A DNA stretch of 64,000 bases, taken from Azospirillum oryzae. Its GTDB lineage: Bacteria > Pseudomonadota > Alphaproteobacteria > Azospirillales > Azospirillaceae. A program made the position numbers and the translations under genes. The notes beneath the pieces are model-generated. The model did not search any database. It was not told the DNA's origin and saw only the letters and a list, made by a program, of their open reading frames with translations. The DNA is taken from positions 555,486-619,485 of the forward strand of contig NZ_FXAK01000010.1 of the NCBI RefSeq assembly GCF_900177515.1, written 5' to 3'. Below are positions 59,197 to 64,000 of the stretch, piece by piece (position 1 is the first letter of the stretch; the number at the start of each line of letters is the position of its first letter).

Positions 59197-62100
59197 TTAC
59201 CTCGCAACTGCGATCCGCCGCCCCAGCGGTTCGGGCGACCGGCCGGCTTGCCTCGCCAGCGTCTTGAGCACCGGGACCGCTTCCTCATTGCCGGCGTCGA
59301 TGGCCTCCACCACCCGCTCCAGGACGGCAACCGCCCGGTCCAACCGCTGCTCAATGCCGCGGGTGCTGATGGTGGAGGCGCCGGCCGACCGGAGGGGGGT
59401 GACGTTGCCCGACCAACGGTCATTGGCCGCCTCGAAGGCCTTGGCGATGCGCAGGCTGTCGACGGAGGAGGCGACCGCCGCCGCTCCCCCTGCCACAGTA
59501 GTTCCGGCCCCTGCTCGCCAACCCATACCGCGCCCGGCGGAGTGGAGAGGGTGCCGGTGGCGAAGCCGGGTATCTTGCGGGTGCCGGCCAGCACTTCGTT
59601 GATGCCGAAGGTCTTGAACCACAGGGCAAGGTTGAAGGATGGATCGGCCGCCCGTGCCGCGATGATGTCCGAGAAGCCGCCGAAAGTCCTCTCGATGTCA
59701 GCATTCGTGAAGGCCTGCAGGCGCGTCCGCTTCGCCTCGACGGAGCTGTCCACATAGGTGGATGGCGACGTGCTGGAGGTGGTGCCGGTGCTGGCCTGCA
59801 GGGCGGTCAACTGCGCCTGCCAGATGCCGTAAGACTGCGCCATGATGCTGTTGAGGTCGCTCAACACCCCATACTGCTTCTGCCCGATGGCCGCGGCGTC
59901 CGCCCGTTGGCGCTGCATCTCCTTCAGCGTGGCGTTCGCGGCCTCCAGTTGCTTGTCGGCGGTGTCCACCCCCATCGCCGTGGTGTCGCCCAACTCCGCG
60001 AACACAGATCGGACATAGTCGTAATCGGTGGTGTCGGTGGAGCCGAGAAAGCCCTTGGCCAGTTGGACCAGCGAGGGGCCAAGCGACAGCAGGGTTTGTT
60101 TGGCTGCGTCCCGGTCTTCAGCGGTGGAAGCAACGTCACGGTAAGTGGTGAGCGCGGTTCCGAACTGCCGGCGCGCCTCCTCCAGCCGATCCTTGGCGTT
60201 CAGCGGCGAATTGTCGTTGAGCGCCAGAGCGTCGTAGGCGGACCGGAACTCACGGGCCGACTGTGCCAGTTTTACCGCACCGTCGGTGAGCGCGGCAACA
60301 TAGTCCTGCTGCGCCGCGATCTGCTGGTCATAGGCAGCCAGAACGTCAGCCTGCGCCAACTTGAAGGCCTGCGCCGCCCGCTCGGTCGCCTGGACCTGTT
60401 GAAGCGTGGTCGTGTCATAGCCGCTGGCGCGGGCGGTGGCGAGTGCCGCTGCCTGTTGCGCGTCCAGGGCAATGAGCGATGCGCCACGATCATTGCCAAG
60501 CGCCGTCTGCACCCGGCCGGCAACGTCGGTGGCGAAGGACACCGCCGCGCTGCTGGCGTTCCGCAGCGTCGTCGCCAGAGTGGCGATGTCGCCGGTGAAG
60601 GACTGCGCCACCACGGAAAGCGACGCGTCGTCCAGCCCCCTCAACAGGCTGGTGAGGGAGGCGTTGAAGATGTCGCCGGCCGTCGAGACGTCCAACCCAA
60701 CCGCGGCAAGGTTGCGGGCGTTGATGTCGCGCGCCTTCTCCAGATCCTTGATCTGGTTCAGATAGCCCCGCCCCATCGCCTCGTTCAGCAGGACGGTGGC
60801 TTCCTGCGCGGTCTGCGCCTTGATCCGCGCGCGGGTCTCCGCCTCGATCTGGTCGACATAAGCCGCCATCGCCGGGTTGAGCTGCACCACCGCCTCCCGG
60901 ATCGCCTGGAACTGTCCGGTCAGCGATGCCATGTCCTGTTCGCGCTGGGTGAAGTCGACCGGGTTCTTCAGCTGGTCCAGGTAGGTTTTCAGCTGGTCGG
61001 TGGCGAGGGTCTTGTACGCCCCATCGATGCCCAGTTTCTTGGCCCGCTCGAACTCCTCCAGCATCGGCTTCATCGCCTCCGCCGTGGTCTCCTTGGCGGA
61101 CTTGGTGAAGCTGTTCAGCGACTTGTCCAGGGCCGCCAGTGCGGTGGTGCCCGCGTCGATGGAGGCACCGAGACCGATGTCCTTTGCGGCCTCTTCCCAG
61201 TCCTTCGCCTTGGTCGCCTTCAGCGCGGCGATGGTGTTGGCCCCGCCGTCCTTCAGGCCACCCTGCTCCAGCAGCGTGTAGCGCAGCAGGTCGCCGATGG
61301 CGTTGTCGCCCTTGCCGAACTCCTTGTAGGGCACCGAACCGCCGACATAGAGGCCCTTGGCCGCGGTCTGGCCGATGCCGAAGTCCTTGGTCAGCGTGCC
61401 GCCGCCCATGGCCGCAATCGAGTAGATGCCGGACAGGGCGGTGCCGAGCGCCTTGCCGGTTTCCGGGTCCCCTTCGTTGTCGGTCTGGATGTTGCCGAAG
61501 GTCGCCGACTTGCCGCCGGCATTGATCGTCACGTCAGCCGACGCCGTCTTGCCGACGGTCGCCTTCTGGGTGCCGAGCAAACCAACGATCGCACCGACGA
61601 CGGCGCCGATGGCGGCGCCGATCGGGCCGCCCAGCGACGACAGACCGACGATGGTGGAGAGGTAGCCGGCACCGGCGCCGAGCGCGGCGCCGGACAGCCC
61701 GCCGACCGCCTTGCTGTTCGCCATGGTGCCGAGATAGCCGGCGCCCATGCCCGCGAGCGCCGCGGGGCCGGCCGCCCCCAGCACGCCGCTGAGCGTGATG
61801 CCGCTGCCCGACACGCCCGACGCCGCGCCGGCATAGAGGGTGTTGGCCACCCCGGTGTTGCCGGCCGCCGCGACGCCGGTCGCGGCGTTGAGGCTGGCCG
61901 CTCCGGTGATCGGCGCGGCTGTCGCCGCCGTGACACTGGCAGGCGCGGCCATCGCCCACCCGCCGGCCGAGCCGATCAGGGTGGTGTTCATCAGCTGGTC
62001 CATGCCGCCGGTCAGGCCCAGCTTGTCGGCACCCCAACTGATCGCCTTCGACAGGACGGTGTTGGTCAGGCCGCCGGTGGCGTTGCCCGCCGCTCCCGCC

Positions 62101-64000
62101 GCACCGGCGGGCGCCTGAATGCCGAACAGCGACGGCATGGAGCCGACGATCTGCATGGTGATCGGCAGGACGATGTTCTGGTTCAGCATCTCCACCGCCA
62201 GACGCTTCGCCCAATTCTTGAAGAACTGGAGCGCGTCCCCGGCCTTGGCCTGCCCGGTGATCTGGTCCCACAGGTTTTCCGAGATATCTTTGCCGATATC
62301 GGTCGCAACGCGGGTGACGTCGTCCTGAAACCTCTTCACAGCCTGGACGTCGGCAATCTGCTCCTGCAGCGCGATCCACTTCGCTTTCACCTCGTCCGTG
62401 GTGTCTCCCCACTTCTGAGTAGCTTCGCGTTGAATTTGCAGGCTACGGACGGCGCGTTCTCTCGCCGCGGGAAGTAGATTGGTAAGCTCCATCTCCTTCT
62501 TGGCAAATTCCAGCGCAGACTCGGCGTCCTTGATGGCTTTGGTATCAGCGGCGACAGCCTTCCATTTCTCGGCCTCTTGACCTTGGCCGCTATCGCCCGG
62601 CCCTCTTCCGTCGACGCCGTGGTGTGGGCTTTCGCCAGCTCTGCGGCAATGCGCGTCTGCTCGTTGGCTTCGCGCTGCTCGGACGCGCTCATACCGGCAA
62701 TTTCAGCGAGGCGCTTTTGTGCGGCAACGTCCCGGTCCAGGTCCTCGACAACCTTAGCCCGCGCCTTGGCAAGAGTGGCGTTGGCGGTTTCCGCCTTGTT
62801 GGCAGCCTTCTCCCTCCTCCTGCAGTGCGTCAATGCGCTCCTGTTGCTTAACCAGTTCTTCGATCAGCGCGCGGGTGCCGGCGTCGATCTCCACACGCCC
62901 GGCCGCCCGCGCCTTCGTCAGCGCTTCGGTCTCCAGCTTGGCCCGCAGCTTCCCTGCGTTGCTCAGATCTTCGCTGTCGGCAGAGAGCTTGGTTTCGGCG
63001 ATCTGCTGTCGCAGACTTTCCCGATAGTCCTCAATCGCGCTCCGCGCCTCCCGGAGCTTTCCATTGCCCTGTTCGGTTTGGATGCGGACTTCACGCGCAC
63101 CGTCGTTGTATTGGCCAAGCGTCCCGCGAAGCACCTCGATTTCTTGGCGCAGTTCCTTAACTTTGCTGGACTGGAAAAGGTAGGCGACAGCAGCGCCAGC
63201 AGAAGATGCAGCGTCGCCGTTGCCCATCATGCCGCTTTCGAGCGCTTTCAGGTCCGCGTCAGCCTTGGCCAGCCGCTTTTGTGCGGCGTCGACTGCAGAG
63301 CGCCCCTCTGCCTCCAGCGCAGCACGGGCGCCCTCGGATGCGGAACGCATCTGTTCACTGACCTTGCGGGCGAAGTCGAGCGCTTTGGCGTAGTCGTTGA
63401 AGGAGGTGGTTGTGTCCTCCGTCTTCTGCCCAAGCCCGAACATGACCGCCGCCAGCGTGCCGCGATGGCAACAGCCGTGCGATTGCGGCGCCCAACGGTC
63501 CGAAGGCGGAAGCCGCTTGGCTCCCCTGCTGCGCAAGCACCACGAACGCATTGGTGCCCATCTGAAGCTGAACGGCGGCGTCCTGGACTTGGTATCCAAG
63601 ATTGCTCATGGAGCCGCCGAACTTCGACGTGCTGGCGTGGGCGGCATCCTGCGCGGCGGCAGCAGCTTTCGCGGCGGCAGTGCCCGCCTGCAGGTCCGCC
63701 CCGGCTTGGCGCGCCGCCTGCCCGGTCCGGGTATAGGCGGCGGCAAGCTGCGGCTGTAGCCGCGCGGCCTCCTCCATCGACCGCCAACCGTTCTTGACCT
63801 GGACGTCCAGCGTCTCCAGCGCGCCCTCCAGGGTCTTGTAGGTGCGCTTGAGCTTGTCGACCTGCTGTGCATCCTGTTCCCGCTGCTGGTAGAGCTTGCG
63901 CTGGTCCTCCGTCAGGGCGGTGTATCCGGTCGACAGCTTGGACGTGCTGGCGTTCAGTGCTCCAATTCCTGCCGGGCGCCATCGACGCGGGTTTTGCCAA
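59197..64000 (-). pseudogene. Phage tail tape-measure protein, broken by several frameshifts, 5' end outside window
   Basis: About 1,600 codons read from right to left in six consecutive frames. Pieces: RQEL near 63960; LNASTSKLSTGYTALTEDQR to GPLGAAIA; AAVMFGLGQKTEDTTTSFND onward; REKAANKAETANATLAKARA onward; the long 59,500-62,580 piece with PITMQIVGSMPSLFGIQAPA and glycine-rich membrane segments; and a tail IAKAFEAANDRWSGNVTPLR to the stop at 59197. Breaks lie near 63960, 63455-63485, 62806-62822, 62575-62590 and 59497-59510, each fixed by one base. Coiled coil plus glycine-rich repeats and GEQGPELLW fit tape-measure proteins. Confidence 0.82.

Larger units (their letters stand above)
41956..64000. 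mobile_element. Integrated siphovirus-like prophage (left part; right end outside window)
   Basis: Bounded at the left by the permease remnant and integrase. Contains an XRE repressor with divergent operon, holin, endolysin, tail chaperone, fibre, tail proteins and tape measure, plus several AT-rich cargo genes and an IS5-family insertion. Tape-measure and long-tail genes without sheath genes point to a siphovirus-type tail. Head and packaging genes must lie beyond 64,000. Several genes are frameshifted, so the prophage is probably defective. Confidence 0.88.

Overview
The window is GC-rich DNA of an alphaproteobacterium, most likely Azospirillum or a close relative in the Rhodospirillales. 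The signs are a nadABC operon, CtrA and ChpT beside a cheAWYBR chemotaxis operon and fliIJ, an intracellular PHB depolymerase, a NifX-type cofactor-binding protein, and recurring CCCTCTCC/GGAGAGGG intergenic repeats. The assignment rests on gene content and remembered family features; no search was run.

Bases 1-41.8 kb are core or conserved accessory chromosome. In order: a cut-off TorD-type chaperone; nadA-nadB-nadC for quinolinate-based NAD synthesis; a Tat-exported beta-carbonic-anhydrase-like protein; a D-tartrate dehydratase with a divergent LysR regulator; a FlaG-like protein, fliJ and fliI; the cell-cycle and motility regulator ctrA; a cold-shock protein; cheA-cheW-cheY-cheB-cheR on the minus strand; chpT, the CtrA phosphotransferase; two sensor kinases; two EamA exporters; a phospholipase D/VTT fusion overlapping an endonuclease/exonuclease/phosphatase-fold gene; phaZ; an ethanolamine cassette (eutB-eutC-permease); a VWA-like secreted protein; a LysE exporter; a GGDEF-EAL protein; and a lone PemK/MazF toxin. 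No frameshifted gene was noticed in this part.

From about 41,956 to the end of the window lies the left part of an integrated siphovirus-like prophage. Its tyrosine integrase sits next to a 47-codon remnant of a purine (NCS2) permease, so the element appears to have entered the 3' end of that gene; the right end is outside the window. After the integrase come AT-rich cargo genes of unknown function, an IS5-family (IS427-like) insertion, an XRE repressor with a divergent three-gene operon, a proteasome-like Ntn-hydrolase gene, and then, read on the minus strand from right to left, tape measure, two tail/baseplate proteins, a SPRY-tipped tail fibre, a tail assembly chaperone, a methyltransferase, an endolysin and a holin.

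The prophage looks decayed or mis-assembled. The tape-measure gene carries at least five reading-frame breaks, the holin one, and a lipoprotein gene has lost a CT unit at its lipobox. It is also mosaic: a second diverged copy of the endolysin 3' end flanks a small membrane-protein gene. The most unusual items are the phage-borne protein whose Thr2, Asp18 and Lys34 match the proteasome Thr1-Asp17-Lys33 spacing exactly, the duplicated endolysin tail, a promoter plus multi-hairpin structured-RNA candidate at 41.6-41.8 kb, and the permease-prophage junction.
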